A DNA stretch of 41,683 nt from contig NZRO01000037.1 in NCBI GenBank assembly GCA_002696275.1, forward strand, positions 3,951 through 45,633, given 5' to 3'. Below are positions 8,314-19,260 of the stretch, one piece after another. Position numbers and translations under genes: made by a program. The stretch is from Flavobacteriales bacterium. GTDB taxonomy: Bacteria; Bacteroidota; Bacteroidia; Flavobacteriales; BACL11. The stretch's first letter is position 1. Every line of letters begins with the position of its first letter. The notes under the pieces were generated by a model. It worked only from the letters and a program-made list of their open reading frames with translations, was not told the DNA's origin and did not search any database.

Positions 8314-11300
8314 TTATCCAGCTAAAGTAAATCTCAAACTAAAACCTGCATTTGTAATAGCTCCAGGATAACTAGTTGTTATAAATGGGTTTGTTATTAC
8401 TTTATCGTAGAACATCTTTAAATTTAACCTTGAATTTACAACATAATCTGCTGAAAATTTAATACTAATAGTTTGTTGCCCCATCGTAGTTTGCTCGTCA
8501 TTTTCTACTATTTTTCTAATAACTGTTTTGTTATTTCTGATATTTAAATCTAATTTAATATCAAGATCTGAAGATATCTTTTTTCCTCTTCCACCAGAAC
8601 GAAATCTAAACTCCAAATCTTTTAATCTGTATCCTGTCCCGATAACATACTCACTTCCTTTTATTTCTGTCAATTGATTATTTGATAAAGAAAGATTTAA
8701 AGTTCTGTTCTTTTTTATTTCTAATTTCGTAATTAAACTGCTTTTCCAAGTCATATCTAATTTAATTAACGGAGAAAACTGTTCATTAATTGTAACCTGC
8801 CCAATTTCGTATTGAGAAAAGAAATTTCCTGTATTAGGATTTATACTAGATGACCATCCCGAACCATTATCTTCATAGTCTAAACTACTAACATATGAAC
8901 CTACAGTATAGGTACTTCTATAAGCATGTCCTAAACTAAATGTTTGAAACTTCTTCTTGATAAATTTAATTTGCATTAACCCATCATAATTTATTCTCCA
9001 ATTTGGAAGGGGAATTGAAGGCGTAGAACTTAATGAAACTCCAAGGGCATCTTTTCCTGAATATGCAGCTAAAAAGGCTGGTATTATCACATCCTGAGAA
9101 GCAGCTCCGTATCCCTCAGGATATCCTGTTGAATCAATTATACCAGAATAATTTGGATTTTGTGATGCAATTCTTCTTGCTATCTCATTTCTATAATTTC
9201 GAAACTTCTGAAATGTTAAAGATTCAGAATTATCATTATCACGATTAAAGGCTGTCCCCCAAGAAATAAAAGAAATAGAATATTGCCCTTGCTGCATTTC
9301 AGAGAAACTAGCAAACATATTGTCATCAGAAGACCAACGATAATACTCTTGCTGATTCATTGAGTTATTTTTGTTGGCGGTAAGTTCTATTCTAAACTTA
9401 TTAAAAGGTTCTAAAGTGCTTCTCAACACTAAATTAGTTGAAGCGTTTCTTTTATATAAAGTATTAATATTTTCATTTTGCGTAAGCCAACCTTTTTCTC
9501 CTGCTGTTGTAATTAATTCTCTCTGGCTTCCTAAAACAAAAGGAATACCAGGTGCAATTTCCCCCCATTGTTGCCCAAAAAAGTTTGCTTCTGGCAAAAA
9601 GCCTGGAATAAATGTTCCTTTATTATGAGTAAGATTTATAGAAATATTCTTGACTCCTAAAACAAATCTAGCTGCATGTTTTATAATTACAAATCTATCT
9701 TTCTTTTTTTCTTCCTCTTCTTTTTCAGTTTCTTTATTAGTTCTTGATGTTCTGCCTCTAACCCTTTGTTTTCTTTTATTTGAAGCTAGGATCTTTTTAA
9801 AATATGGTACTTTATTATATAATGATGTCATATTTATTTGTCCATTATATTGAATGTTATTGGAGTTTTGGATGTTATTTCCTAGATCATCAAGTGCGAT
9901 TGGAGCAGATGTCCAATCAAAATTTGCGCTGTATCTTGTATTCAAACTCAAGAAATTGGTTAGTGGTATTTTATTTAATGGTAACTGGTAATTTACTGAG
10001 ACATCATGATGATACATTGTAGGCCTCCCTCCTTGCCAGAAATTATTCCAAACAGTATCTCTATTTTCTTTAAAGTATATATAATCTCTATCCATTCTGC
10101 CTTCTGGTTCATCAATACTTGCTTGATTTCGTGCAGAAAAATCTACTTTTAATGTTCTAGTTAAATCATATTTAAACTCATATGACTTATTCCAATTGAA
10201 ATATTTATTATAAGTTGGTTCAATTAACATATAAGAATTATTTACATTTCTTAATAAAGTTATATTGTACATTCTATCTAAATCAGTTCTAAACGAAAAA
10301 GACTTTGGCATGGAATAAAAATTAATATCTTTAATTAACCTAGCATAAGGACCCTTACCAATTTTTAATTTTGAAAATGGCTTAATATTTTTAGGTCGAG
10401 TATTAAAGTTATAGGTAATCGCTCCCCTATAAGTTTTAGTTCTATTTTGTTCTGTATTAATGTTACGGATGAAATCCTCTATCCTAGAATAGGACACAGT
10501 AAAGTTCTCCAAATCGTATAGTTTTGGTGATTTTGTTTTACCAGAACTTGCTTTGTCTTGTGTTGATAGCTTTCTAACATTTGTAAAATTTATACTATTT
10601 CTACTCACATAATCTTGAGCAATATGTTTTAAAGAATCTCTTTCATTTTTAGATTCCATTGTTTGTAATGTGGTATTAAACAAAATATCAGGATCTAACG
10701 GATTGTATTGAGGATTACTTATGTGCTCAGAAGAACTAATATGCATGGGTATTTTTACTCCAAATTTTTCTGGAAAAAACTTCCCTAAATCTAAATTAGA
10801 TGATAAATCATATTGATAATTATCCGATTTTTGACGTTCATTTACTTTCTTTTCAATAGAACCAAATCCAATAGTACTCATACTTCCAGACATTGTAACT
10901 GTACCAAAATCTGCTAGTCTTGTCGTAAATCTAGCATTTGCAGCCCAACCACCATACTCATCAAAATCTGTTAATCTAAGCTCATTTACCCATATCTGCC
11001 CACATTTAGCCAATCCATCATCTTCAGAATCTAAAGATGTTTTTTTGGGGTTTCTAACTCCCAGCATAATAGTTTTTACCCTACTTAGATTTGGATTCCC
11101 AACCACAGTAATTTTTTTACCTCCTGTAAGATAAACTAAATATGGGGTTGAAACATCTACACCTGAAAAATTTCTTTCTTGTTTTGCAGCTTGAAACTGC
11201 TCAAACTCTATATCTATATTATTTTCAATAGGCCATACTTCTAGTCTTCCATTCTCTCCATAATTTGTTGCTTTTAAAGGAATTTCATATTCATAATAAT

Positions 11301-14300
11301 TTGATGTAAAATCTGTTCCTAATCTAATAAAACAAGAAAGATCTCCATCATTAAGATTATCTTCTGCTCCCTCTGCATGAACAAACATTTTCAATCGTTT
11401 ATAAGCTCTTACATCTAAATCAGAGGTTTTATAAGCCGCTCTTGAATCTCCATCTGCTAAATCACACACTTTCAATACTAAAGATTGTTCATTATCTTTT
11501 CTTGAAATAGTTGTGGTTTGATCTATATTTTGCTCAATTCCTGGGGGAAGAACATAATTAATAGGATATCTTTGACCGTTCTCTTCAATATTTACTGAAG
11601 ACACATCAAAAAGAGTTTCGTCATCAATATCATTAGGAATATATTCTCCTCCTTGAGTTAAATCTAGATTATATCTTCTCCATTCTCCTCTTACTAACTC
11701 TAAGGTAGCGAATCTACAAATAATTGGTTCTGAGAAATCAGATAAAATCATTCTCATAAATCTAATTGATTTAAAATCTTGAATACTCCCAACTACTTTC
11801 TCTGGATTATAAACAGGAACTCTAAATTGATACCACTTAATTGGTCTAGAATCTCCATTTTTTGTTGTAACACTTGTTTCTAAAATATCTGAAATATAAG
11901 GATTACTTATATCCATTGTCTGTGGAGATAATCTGACCTTATATTGAAAATAACTTTCAGATTCTCCAAGGGTATTATCTCTATTAATATCTTCTGAATT
12001 TGGAAGTGAAGTTGATGAGGTGGAATATGATTCAATAGACTGCTCCGTAGTTGCCGAATTTCCATCAGGATTATTAAAGTCTTTATATCTTTCTAATAAA
12101 GGCTTCTCTACATTATCAAAATCTGTCCCCATATAATAATGAAAATTGTCTCCAGAAGGATCGTTTATCGCATTATTATATGCCTCTGATGAAATCCCTA
12201 AAGCTGGATTATTTGCAATTTCATCAATATAATTCTCGGCAAAAAATAATCTTTCATCTTCATCTCTCAAACCGTCCAAACCTACATCCTGAAACTCCCT
12301 TGCTAAAGGGTCGTTATCAAATGCATCTACAATAGAATAAGATGTCGGAACTCTTCCCCATGCCGTGGTATCTACATCTACAACTGTTTCATCAATAGGC
12401 AATCCATTTTCAAAACTTTTATATCCATCTTTTAAAACATCCTCAGAAACATTTCCTAATTGAATATATAAATCTCCTCCTGAATGTGAAATATTACCAT
12501 CTTCGGAGTTAAAAGGATCCATCATCCAGAATTCAACAAACTCAATATTTGCAGCTTCAAAATCATTGGTTTCTATCTTCCTCATAATCCCAGCCCAGTT
12601 ATTTTGAGGATTCATCAATGTTCCATCTGAATTTAATCCACTTATCGTATAATTATAAGGACCTCTTTCATCTGGGTAATAAGCTAAATCTAAAATAGAC
12701 ATATTGGTTATTTGACTACCATATTGAGGATCTTTATTTGGGAATACCTCTTTTTCTAAAATTTCCCTAGTATAATGATAGGATTGTTGAGCAATCTGAT
12801 TTCCATTTGGTAATGTAATTTTATTATTAACGCCAGGAGGTGTATTAGATGTTGATCGAAAAAATACTGATGGATCAATAGTATACCATGCTAACTTTGC
12901 TCTTTTAAATCCTAATCTAAGGTCATTATTTAAAATAGCATTTTCAAAAATGTTATTTTGACCCTGTGGTATTGATGCCAAATGCCAGGATCTAACATTT
13001 TTTATATCTATAGTACTTCTACTTGCTTCAAAATCATCAATATAAGATGTTCCTCCTTCTCCATTGTCAATTCGTTTATGATGACCAGGTATCAATTTAG
13101 CAATTTCAGCAGTTGCTATTATTCTAGATTTAGCCTTTGTTTCTAAAAATGGTAGTCTATCTACCATTTTTGTAATAAATAAAGATTCTGTTTGATATGT
13201 TCCATCTAAACCTAAAATAGTATTAGATATTGGCTCATCTCCAGCGTTAATTTTATTTACATACGGAGATTCAGACAGCTTTAACAATGTTCCTCCTAAA
13301 ATAAAGTCCTTATTTATTTCATACTCTGTATGGAAACCAATTAATGTTTTATTCTGTATTCCAAACATGGCATTATTCTCTAAGGAAATCTTAATTGGAA
13401 TTCCAGAATTTAAAATTCCTTCATCAATTATTGTCACCCTGCCAAGCATATAATCTACAGTATAATGTTGGTTTTCTATTAGTTTCTGTGATCCCGCAGT
13501 TACAGTTACCGATCCCTCAGGAACGTTCATAGCATTTAATGAAATTTCTGAACCTGATGAGGACTTATATGAACCTTTTAATCTAAATTTGTTGAGTTCA
13601 GGATACTTCTGAGCAACTGTTAATGTTGAATCGTATAAATAATCGTATACATATTTATCTGCAATATCATTATCATTAAAATTAGTTCGCAGATCTTCTC
13701 CAAAAGGTTGCAATACTGGAAAAATAATTCTTCCATTGGAAGATCTAGCTGTTAAGCCTTCTATAAAATCAAAAACTCCATCTGAAACTATATCTTGTTG
13801 CTGATTTAAATTATCTAAATTTAACAATTTTATAATAGGGACTCCATTAACACTTCCTTCAGGTATGTAATTGGTAAGACCTCCTGACTCTTCTGTATTT
13901 TCGTATATTACATCTAAAACAAATTCATTAGAACTCATTTGATAGGCTCCTAAAGCGTAAATATTTTTCATCATCAATTCCCAATTTTTAAGGGAAGGAG
14001 AAAAGGTTGTTCCTTTTAATAGTTTTAATATTAAGGCATTAGGAGCGTTAGGTCCGTTCGAAGTTAATTCTCCAACTTGATAAGTTTGATTTCCAATAGT
14101 ATATTGAAACGCTACTGCTAATACTTCATCATTATTTAAGGCTTGATTTAAAGATATATATCCTAATTGAGGATGCAAAGTATATTCTGTTTCTTTTAGT
14201 TTTCTAGCTCTCTCTAACTTTTCATAGTCCTGCCCTCCAATAAAATTTATACTTAAATTTGAAGGAATTGCCAAAATATTATTCACTTGATTTACATCTC

Positions 14301-15477
14301 TTATACCAGCAAATTGATTAAGTAAATGTTGATACATATCGTTTGCTTGATCATTATCTGGATAGTTCCCTCCTAATGATGTGGTAAAAAAGGTGTTTTG
14401 AATATTCCCATATGTTTCTCCTAAATCTAGGAATGAAATAATATTTCTACTATTATCTGTTTCACCGGTTTTGTTAGTTATCCATACCTCAACTTTTGTA
14501 ATATTTATTGGTGAATTTACAAATGGTAGGTTCTCTAATGCTGTGTTATAATTATCTTTGAAATAATGCGATAAGAAAAAGTGTTTATTAGATTCATATT
14601 GATCAGCATAAATATCAAACTCTGAAGTTTGAGCTCCACCTGTCACCTCTACTTCTGATGTAGTAGACCTTTGTTGAGACAAAATCCCTGTAAAAGTAGT
14701 TCTACCAAATTGAAGCTGGGTTTTAATTCCCAATAAACTCTGAGACCCTGTGATTAAAGTACCGTTTAGAGGCAAACTAACGTTTCCAACCTCAATTTTT
14801 TTTATAATTTCATCTTCAAACCCCGTGTATTCTAACTTCATATCATTTTCAAAATTGAATGTAGCTTCTGTATTAAAATTAGTAGTTAACTTTAACTTTT
14901 CTCCAATTTTTCCAATAACATTCATTTGGATTTTCTCTTGAAAGTCAAATGATGTGGTTTTTCTTTGTTTTACCGTGTAGTTTGGATTATCTAATCTGTT
15001 TACTCTTAACGAAAATATTAATTCTGCAGAACCTTGAGGCCTAATATCTACTGTATTTCCTCCAAAAACTTTATCAAAAGTTTCTCCTCCAACATATAAT
15101 TTAGGCAACCCATAACTTTGTTGCGTTGATGTTTGCCTATCCCTAGTTCTAAGATCCCAATGATTCTTCATCATTAATTCAAGTTGATAATCTAAATACT
15201 CCTGAAAAGTCATTATTTTCTGTGAAAATAAATCTGTTTTACCTATACGCTGATATAAAATATATTTATCGGTATCCTCATCATAAACTACTTCTTTTGA
15301 AAAATCTTTTGGGAAGTTCATATACAATCCTCCATACTGATTAGAAGGAAAAGGGTAGCTTAAAGTAGTGTCTGTTATTGATGTATCTACTAAAAGATAA
15401 ATTGATTTTGCGTCTTTACTTGAGAAAAGTAATAGAATTATAAATAATAAAAATATATACGAATTTCTTTTATTCAA
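8314..15477 (-). CDS. sprA: Cell-surface protein SprA, type IX secretion system outer-membrane translocon
   Basis: 2387-aa single ORF. Size, N-terminal signal, repeated beta-barrel character and ruvA/gcvH neighbours match SprA; sequence such as NPNYTVKQRKTTSFDFQEKIQMNVIGKIGEKLKLTTNFNTEATFNFEN is SprA-like. Confidence 0.93.
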   Translation of the reverse strand: MNKRNSYIFLLFIILLLFSSKDAKSIYLLVDTSITDTTLSYPFPSNQYGGLYMNFPKDFSKEVVYDEDTDKYILYQRIGKTDLFSQKIMTFQEYLDYQLELMMKNHWDLRTRDRQTSTQQSYGLPKLYVGGETFDKVFGGNTVDIRPQGSAELIFSLRVNRLDNPNYTVKQRKTTSFDFQEKIQMNVIGKIGEKLKLTTNFNTEATFNFENDMKLEYTGFEDEIIKKIEVGNVSLPLNGTLITGSQSLLGIKTQLQFGRTTFTGILSQQRSTTSEVEVTGGAQTSEFDIYADQYESNKHFFLSHYFKDNYNTALENLPFVNSPINITKVEVWITNKTGETDNSRNIISFLDLGETYGNIQNTFFTTSLGGNYPDNDQANDMYQHLLNQFAGIRDVNQVNNILAIPSNLSINFIGGQDYEKLERARKLKETEYTLHPQLGYISLNQALNNDEVLAVAFQYTIGNQTYQVGELTSNGPNAPNALILKLLKGTTFSPSLKNWELMMKNIYALGAYQMSSNEFVLDVIYENTEESGGLTNYIPEGSVNGVPIIKLLNLDNLNQQQDIVSDGVFDFIEGLTARSSNGRIIFPVLQPFGEDLRTNFNDNDIADKYVYDYLYDSTLTVAQKYPELNKFRLKGSYKSSSGSEISLNAMNVPEGSVTVTAGSQKLIENQHYTVDYMLGRVTIIDEGILNSGIPIKISLENNAMFGIQNKTLIGFHTEYEINKDFILGGTLLKLSESPYVNKINAGDEPISNTILGLDGTYQTESLFITKMVDRLPFLETKAKSRIIATAEIAKLIPGHHKRIDNGEGGTSYIDDFEASRSTIDIKNVRSWHLASIPQGQNNIFENAILNNDLRLGFKRAKLAWYTIDPSVFFRSTSNTPPGVNNKITLPNGNQIAQQSYHYTREILEKEVFPNKDPQYGSQITNMSILDLAYYPDERGPYNYTISGLNSDGTLMNPQNNWAGIMRKIETNDFEAANIEFVEFWMMDPFNSEDGNISHSGGDLYIQLGNVSEDVLKDGYKSFENGLPIDETVVDVDTTAWGRVPTSYSIVDAFDNDPLAREFQDVGLDGLRDEDERLFFAENYIDEIANNPALGISSEAYNNAINDPSGDNFHYYMGTDFDNVEKPLLERYKDFNNPDGNSATTEQSIESYSTSSTSLPNSEDINRDNTLGESESYFQYKVRLSPQTMDISNPYISDILETSVTTKNGDSRPIKWYQFRVPVYNPEKVVGSIQDFKSIRFMRMILSDFSEPIICRFATLELVRGEWRRYNLDLTQGGEYIPNDIDDETLFDVSSVNIEENGQRYPINYVLPPGIEQNIDQTTTISRKDNEQSLVLKVCDLADGDSRAAYKTSDLDVRAYKRLKMFVHAEGAEDNLNDGDLSCFIRLGTDFTSNYYEYEIPLKATNYGENGRLEVWPIENNIDIEFEQFQAAKQERNFSGVDVSTPYLVYLTGGKKITVVGNPNLSRVKTIMLGVRNPKKTSLDSEDDGLAKCGQIWVNELRLTDFDEYGGWAANARFTTRLADFGTVTMSGSMSTIGFGSIEKKVNERQKSDNYQYDLSSNLDLGKFFPEKFGVKIPMHISSSEHISNPQYNPLDPDILFNTTLQTMESKNERDSLKHIAQDYVSRNSINFTNVRKLSTQDKASSGKTKSPKLYDLENFTVSYSRIEDFIRNINTEQNRTKTYRGAITYNFNTRPKNIKPFSKLKIGKGPYARLIKDINFYSMPKSFSFRTDLDRMYNITLLRNVNNSYMLIEPTYNKYFNWNKSYEFKYDLTRTLKVDFSARNQASIDEPEGRMDRDYIYFKENRDTVWNNFWQGGRPTMYHHDVSVNYQLPLNKIPLTNFLSLNTRYSANFDWTSAPIALDDLGNNIQNSNNIQYNGQINMTSLYNKVPYFKKILASNKRKQRVRGRTSRTNKETEKEEEEKKKDRFVIIKHAARFVLGVKNISINLTHNKGTFIPGFLPEANFFGQQWGEIAPGIPFVLGSQRELITTAGEKGWLTQNENINTLYKRNASTNLVLRSTLEPFNKFRIELTANKNNSMNQQEYYRWSSDDNMFASFSEMQQGQYSISFISWGTAFNRDNDNSESLTFQKFRNYRNEIARRIASQNPNYSGIIDSTGYPEGYGAASQDVIIPAFLAAYSGKDALGVSLSSTPSIPLPNWRINYDGLMQIKFIKKKFQTFSLGHAYRSTYTVGSYVSSLDYEDNGSGWSSSINPNTGNFFSQYEIGQVTINEQFSPLIKLDMTWKSSLITKLEIKKNRTLNLSLSNNQLTEIKGSEYVIGTGYRLKDLEFRFRSGGRGKKISSDLDIKLDLNIRNNKTVIRKIVENDEQTTMGQQTISIKFSADYVVNSRLNLKMFYDKVITNPFITTSYPGAITNAGFSLRFTLAG

Positions 15478-15487
15478 TTTTCTTATT

Positions 15488-16063
15488 TTACCCTAAAGAC
15501 TTTCTTACTAATTCTTCAACAGTAATTTCTCCAGTATGGTTTTTAAACACTTGTTCCATCTTTTTTTCTGCTGATTTTTTAGTAAATCCTAAAGCTAGCA
15601 AAGCAGATAACGCTTCTTCTTTGATAGTATTGTCCTGAGTAAACAATAAATCTGAAACTTCTTTGCCTTTACCAACCTTATCTTTAAGATCAATAATTAT
15701 TCTTTGTGCTGATTTTCCTCCAATTCCTTTTACATTTTGTATAGCTCCTACATTTGCTGAAATAATATAATGTACTATTTCCTCTGCGGAATAAGTGGAT
15801 AAAATCATTCGAGCTGTACTAGGTCCTACACCTGAAACTGAAATCAAATGTCTAAATAACTCTCTTTCATCAGAAGTGTAAAAGCCAAATAAAGTATGAG
15901 AATCCTCCTTTACAGATAAATGCGTAAGCAACTTGCAGTTTTCTGTTTGAATTGCAGTATAAGTTTGTAAAGATATATGTAATTTATATCCTACCCCATT
16001 GCAGTCGATTACTACATATGTTGGGGTTTTTTCTACTAATCTTCCGTATATATGTGATATCAT
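15488..16063 (-). CDS. ruvA: Holliday junction branch migration protein RuvA
   Basis: 191 aa; [75 protein letters not shown]. Confidence 0.95.
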   Translation of the reverse strand: MISHIYGRLVEKTPTYVVIDCNGVGYKLHISLQTYTAIQTENCKLLTHLSVKEDSHTLFGFYTSDERELFRHLISVSGVGPSTARMILSTYSAEEIVHYIISANVGAIQNVKGIGGKSAQRIIIDLKDKVGKGKEVSDLLFTQDNTIKEEALSALLALGFTKKSAEKKMEQVFKNHTGEITVEELVRKSLG

Positions 16064-18336
16064 TTATTTGTTATTTGAGCATCAACAACCGCTAAAGTAA
16101 TCATATTTACAATTTCTCTTACGGTACTTCCTAATTGCAAAATATGAACGGGTTTTTTCATCCCAACCAAAATTGGCCCTATAGAATCTGTATCTTCTAA
16201 TTCTTGAATTAGTTTATATGCAATATTTCCCGACTCTAAATTTGGGAAAATTAATGTATTTGCTGGTTTTTCAGAAAGTTCAGAAAACTCGAACAAGTGT
16301 TCTATTTTCTCATTATTCAAAGCAAAGTCAGCCTGAATTTCTCCATCAATAATTAAGTTTGGGTTATTTTCTTTTATTCTTGCAGCAGCTTTTGCCATTT
16401 TATCCGATTCTGGAGTGCGACTTGATCCAAAATTTGAATAACTTAACAATGCAATTCTAGGTTTAATTCTTAAAGATTTTATTGCGTTTGACACTAACTC
16501 TGTAATTTCTATAATATCATCTTCTGTAGGATTAGCATTTACTGTTGTATCCGCTAAAAATAAATTACCTTTTCTAGTATTCATTATATACATTCCTAAA
16601 ACCTTTTTCACATCGTCTCTTTTTCCTATCACTTCTAAAGCTGGTTTGATGGTATTTGGATAATTTCTGGTAATCCCAGAAATAAGAGCGTCAGCCTCTC
16701 CTATTTCTACCATCATGGATCCAAAATAATTTCTTTCTCTCATTAATTTTGTCGCCTCAAATTTAGTAAGTCCTTTTCTTCTTCTTTTCTGCCACAAATG
16801 AAGACCAAATTCCTCTCTCTTTTTTACTTGTTTTGTTTCTTTTGGGTCAATTATCTCTGCATTTTCTATTTCTATAGAGAATTCCTCTATTAAGTCTTTA
16901 ATCTTTTCCCTTCTTCCAAGTAAAACAGGACTAAGAACAATACCTTCATCCACCGCCTGTTCAATCGCTTTAAGCACTTTATAATGTTCAGCCTCCGCAA
17001 AAACAATTCTTTTTGGATTTCTTCTTGCTCTATTTGTTAATTGCCTAATTAGTTTATTATCATTTCCAAATCTTTTATCAAGTTCTTGTTCATATTTTTT
17101 CCAATCCTCAATAGTAAGTTGAGCTACTCCAGTACGTACTGCAGATTTTGCTACAGCTGGAGCAACTGCTGTAATTAAGCGTGGGTCTAGCGGTTTTGGA
17201 ATTATATAATCTTTACCAAAAGAGATCGCATTATCATCATATGCTAAATTAACCTCATCTACTACAGTTTCCTTTGCTAATTTAGCAATAGCTTTTACAG
17301 CAGCTAATTTCATGTTTTCATTTATTTCTGTAGCTCTTACATCCATAGCTCCTCTAAAAATATAAGGAAAACCTAATACATTATTCACTTGATTAGGGTG
17401 GTCTGACCTTCCTGTAGCCATTATGATATCATCTCTGCTCTCCATTGCATCTTTATATGAAATCTCAGGTTCTGGATTTGCCAATGCAAAAACAATAGGC
17501 CTTTTAGACATAGACATGATCATTTCTTTACTTACAACACCACCTTTTGAAAGACCTAAAAACACATCAGCGTTCTTCATAGAGTCCTCCAATGTTTCAA
17601 CTCTTCTATTTGTAGAGAATAATTTTTTTTCTGGAGTTAGATCCTCTCTCTTATTTGAAATAACTCCTTTACTATCTAACATTATTATGTTCTGTTTGCT
17701 TACACCAAGAGCAATATAGAGTTTTGCACAAGAAATAGAAGCCGCTCCAGCTCCATTAATAACTACTTTAATTTTATCGATTTTTTTCTTTACAATTTCT
17801 AGCGCATTAATTAATGCCGCTGATGAAATAATCGCTGTTCCATGCTGATCATCATGCATGATTGGAATATTTAAATCTTCTTTAAGTCTCCTCTCTATCT
17901 CAAAACATTCTGGAGCTTTTATATCTTCAAGGTTAATTCCTCCAAAAGTAGGTGAAATTGCTTTTACAGTATCCACAAATTTATCTACATCAGTAGCGTC
18001 TATCTCTATATCAAAAACATCAATATCCGCAAAAATCTTAAAGAGTAAGCCTTTCCCTTCCATGACGGGTTTTGAAGCTTCAGGCCCAATATTCCCTAAC
18101 CCTAAAACTGCTGTTCCATTAGAAATAACCGCTACAAGATTTCCTTTTGCTGTATATTTATATACATCATTTTTATTTTTACCTATTTGAATACATGGCT
18201 CAGCTACTCCAGGAGAATATGCTAAGGATAGGTCTCTTTGTGAAGCATGTTCCTTGGTTGGAATTACCTCAATCTTTCCAGCTCTTCCTCTGCTATGATA
18301 TTCTAGAGCTGCTTTTTTACTTAATTTTCTTGCCAT
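16060..18336 (-). CDS. maeB: NADP-dependent malic enzyme with C-terminal phosphate acetyltransferase-like domain (MaeB type)
   Basis: 758 aa; [56 protein letters not shown]-terminal PTA-like domain ([42 protein letters not shown]). Overlaps the ruvA start by 4 bp. Confidence 0.93.
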   Translation of the reverse strand: MARKLSKKAALEYHSRGRAGKIEVIPTKEHASQRDLSLAYSPGVAEPCIQIGKNKNDVYKYTAKGNLVAVISNGTAVLGLGNIGPEASKPVMEGKGLLFKIFADIDVFDIEIDATDVDKFVDTVKAISPTFGGINLEDIKAPECFEIERRLKEDLNIPIMHDDQHGTAIISSAALINALEIVKKKIDKIKVVINGAGAASISCAKLYIALGVSKQNIIMLDSKGVISNKREDLTPEKKLFSTNRRVETLEDSMKNADVFLGLSKGGVVSKEMIMSMSKRPIVFALANPEPEISYKDAMESRDDIIMATGRSDHPNQVNNVLGFPYIFRGAMDVRATEINENMKLAAVKAIAKLAKETVVDEVNLAYDDNAISFGKDYIIPKPLDPRLITAVAPAVAKSAVRTGVAQLTIEDWKKYEQELDKRFGNDNKLIRQLTNRARRNPKRIVFAEAEHYKVLKAIEQAVDEGIVLSPVLLGRREKIKDLIEEFSIEIENAEIIDPKETKQVKKREEFGLHLWQKRRRKGLTKFEATKLMRERNYFGSMMVEIGEADALISGITRNYPNTIKPALEVIGKRDDVKKVLGMYIMNTRKGNLFLADTTVNANPTEDDIIEITELVSNAIKSLRIKPRIALLSYSNFGSSRTPESDKMAKAAARIKENNPNLIIDGEIQADFALNNEKIEHLFEFSELSEKPANTLIFPNLESGNIAYKLIQELEDTDSIGPILVGMKKPVHILQLGSTVREIVNMITLAVVDAQITNK

Positions 18337-18353
18337 AGGCTAAATTTTAAAAA

Positions 18354-18361
18354 CAAATATA
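18354..18361 (-). promoter_or_regulatory. -7 element TATATTTG upstream of maeB-ruvA-sprA
   Basis: Plus-strand caaatata = minus TATATTTG, matching TAnnTTTG, 17 nt upstream of the maeB ATG (18336). Confidence 0.55.
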
Positions 18362-18373
18362 CTGATTACATAT

Positions 18374-18404
18374 AAAAAAAACCCCCTTATTCCTAAGGGG
18401 GTTT
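18374..18404 (-). terminator. Rho-independent terminator of the minus-strand T9SS protein gene
   Basis: aaacccccttattcctaagggggttt: perfect 11-bp stem, 4-nt loop, followed on the minus strand by an 8-T run; about 20 bp past the stop codon at 18423. Confidence 0.92.
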
Positions 18405-18422
18405 GAGGATATAATAAACAAA

Positions 18423-19118
18423 TTATTTGTTAATAATTAATTTTTTAATTTTTATAATTTTACCGTTCTCTACAAGATTACCAAAATAAATTCCTTTATG
18501 TAAATCTCCTAAATAAATTGACCTTTCTCCAGCTCCCTTTAATTCTATTATCTTTACAACATTTCCTAGTACGTCTGTAATTTGTAAATTAGAAGGTGAA
18601 TTTAAATTATACTGAAAATTAGTATATTCCTTAGAAGGATTTGGGTAAAAAGATCCTATTTTTTCAATTTTAGATATTTGTTCATCTGTTGAAATTCCTG
18701 TAGCTCTGTATGTTATGGTTACACATGTTCTGTCATTAGGATCTGAATCCAAATAAAAACAATATTCTACTATCGCGGTATCTGACACTCCCCAAGGTTG
18801 ATAATGTCCGGTAAAACCGTTACTTTTATCTCCAGGATTTATAGTATCAGCCTTAGTGGAGATTAAAGTTGAAGCTCCATAACATGTTCCAGCCCAACAA
18901 AAATCATTTGTTCCAGTTTGATTTTGTTGAATTACATTTTTTTCACAATAGACAATTGCTATGTTAGAAGATATGTTTTTGACTGAAAGAGCAGCTTCTA
19001 GCTGAAACTGTGATGGATCTCCGTATACAACGCTATCTCCAGTAACATCTAAACTATTTTGTGAGTTAGAGATGATAACAGTGAAGATAAAAAATATTGA
19101 TAGTAAAATCCTTTTCAT
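18423..19118 (-). CDS. Secreted cysteine-containing protein with T9SS type A C-terminal sorting domain
   Basis: Start trimmed to MKRILLSIFFIFTVIISNSQ (signal peptide). Ig-like central region with Cys residues (VYCEK, DFCWAGTCYG, VEYCFY, RTCVT); C-terminal sorting domain GSFYPNPSKEYTNFQY...GIYFGNLVENGKIIKIKKLIINK. Confidence 0.82.
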   Translation of the reverse strand: MKRILLSIFFIFTVIISNSQNSLDVTGDSVVYGDPSQFQLEAALSVKNISSNIAIVYCEKNVIQQNQTGTNDFCWAGTCYGASTLISTKADTINPGDKSNGFTGHYQPWGVSDTAIVEYCFYLDSDPNDRTCVTITYRATGISTDEQISKIEKIGSFYPNPSKEYTNFQYNLNSPSNLQITDVLGNVVKIIELKGAGERSIYLGDLHKGIYFGNLVENGKIIKIKKLIINK

Positions 19119-19214
19119 ATTATAATTTTTAGCTAAATTAAGAAAATAATAGTTCATCATAGTTGTATATTTCAAATTATTGATGAAATTTTACGAATAA
19201 ATTTAATAATTGGT

Positions 19215-19222
19215 TATATTTG
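19215..19222 (+). promoter_or_regulatory. -7 element TATATTTG upstream of the Omp28-like T9SS protein
   Basis: tatatttg matches TAnnTTTG, 38 nt upstream of the ATG at 19261. Confidence 0.55.
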
Positions 19223-19260
19223 CATGTATTAAATTAAAGTTAATTATTAAATATATAAAT

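Noticed and set aside
9650-9853. Short plus-strand ORFs within sprA (e.g. 9033-9248, 9371-9628, 9650-9853, 9804-10022, 14750-14941)
   Set aside because: All antisense to the intact 2387-aa SprA frame.
17858-18190. 110-aa plus-strand ORF antisense to maeB (also 17423-17719 and 18147-18338)
   Set aside because: Shadow ORFs opposite a well-supported malic enzyme; low-complexity composition.
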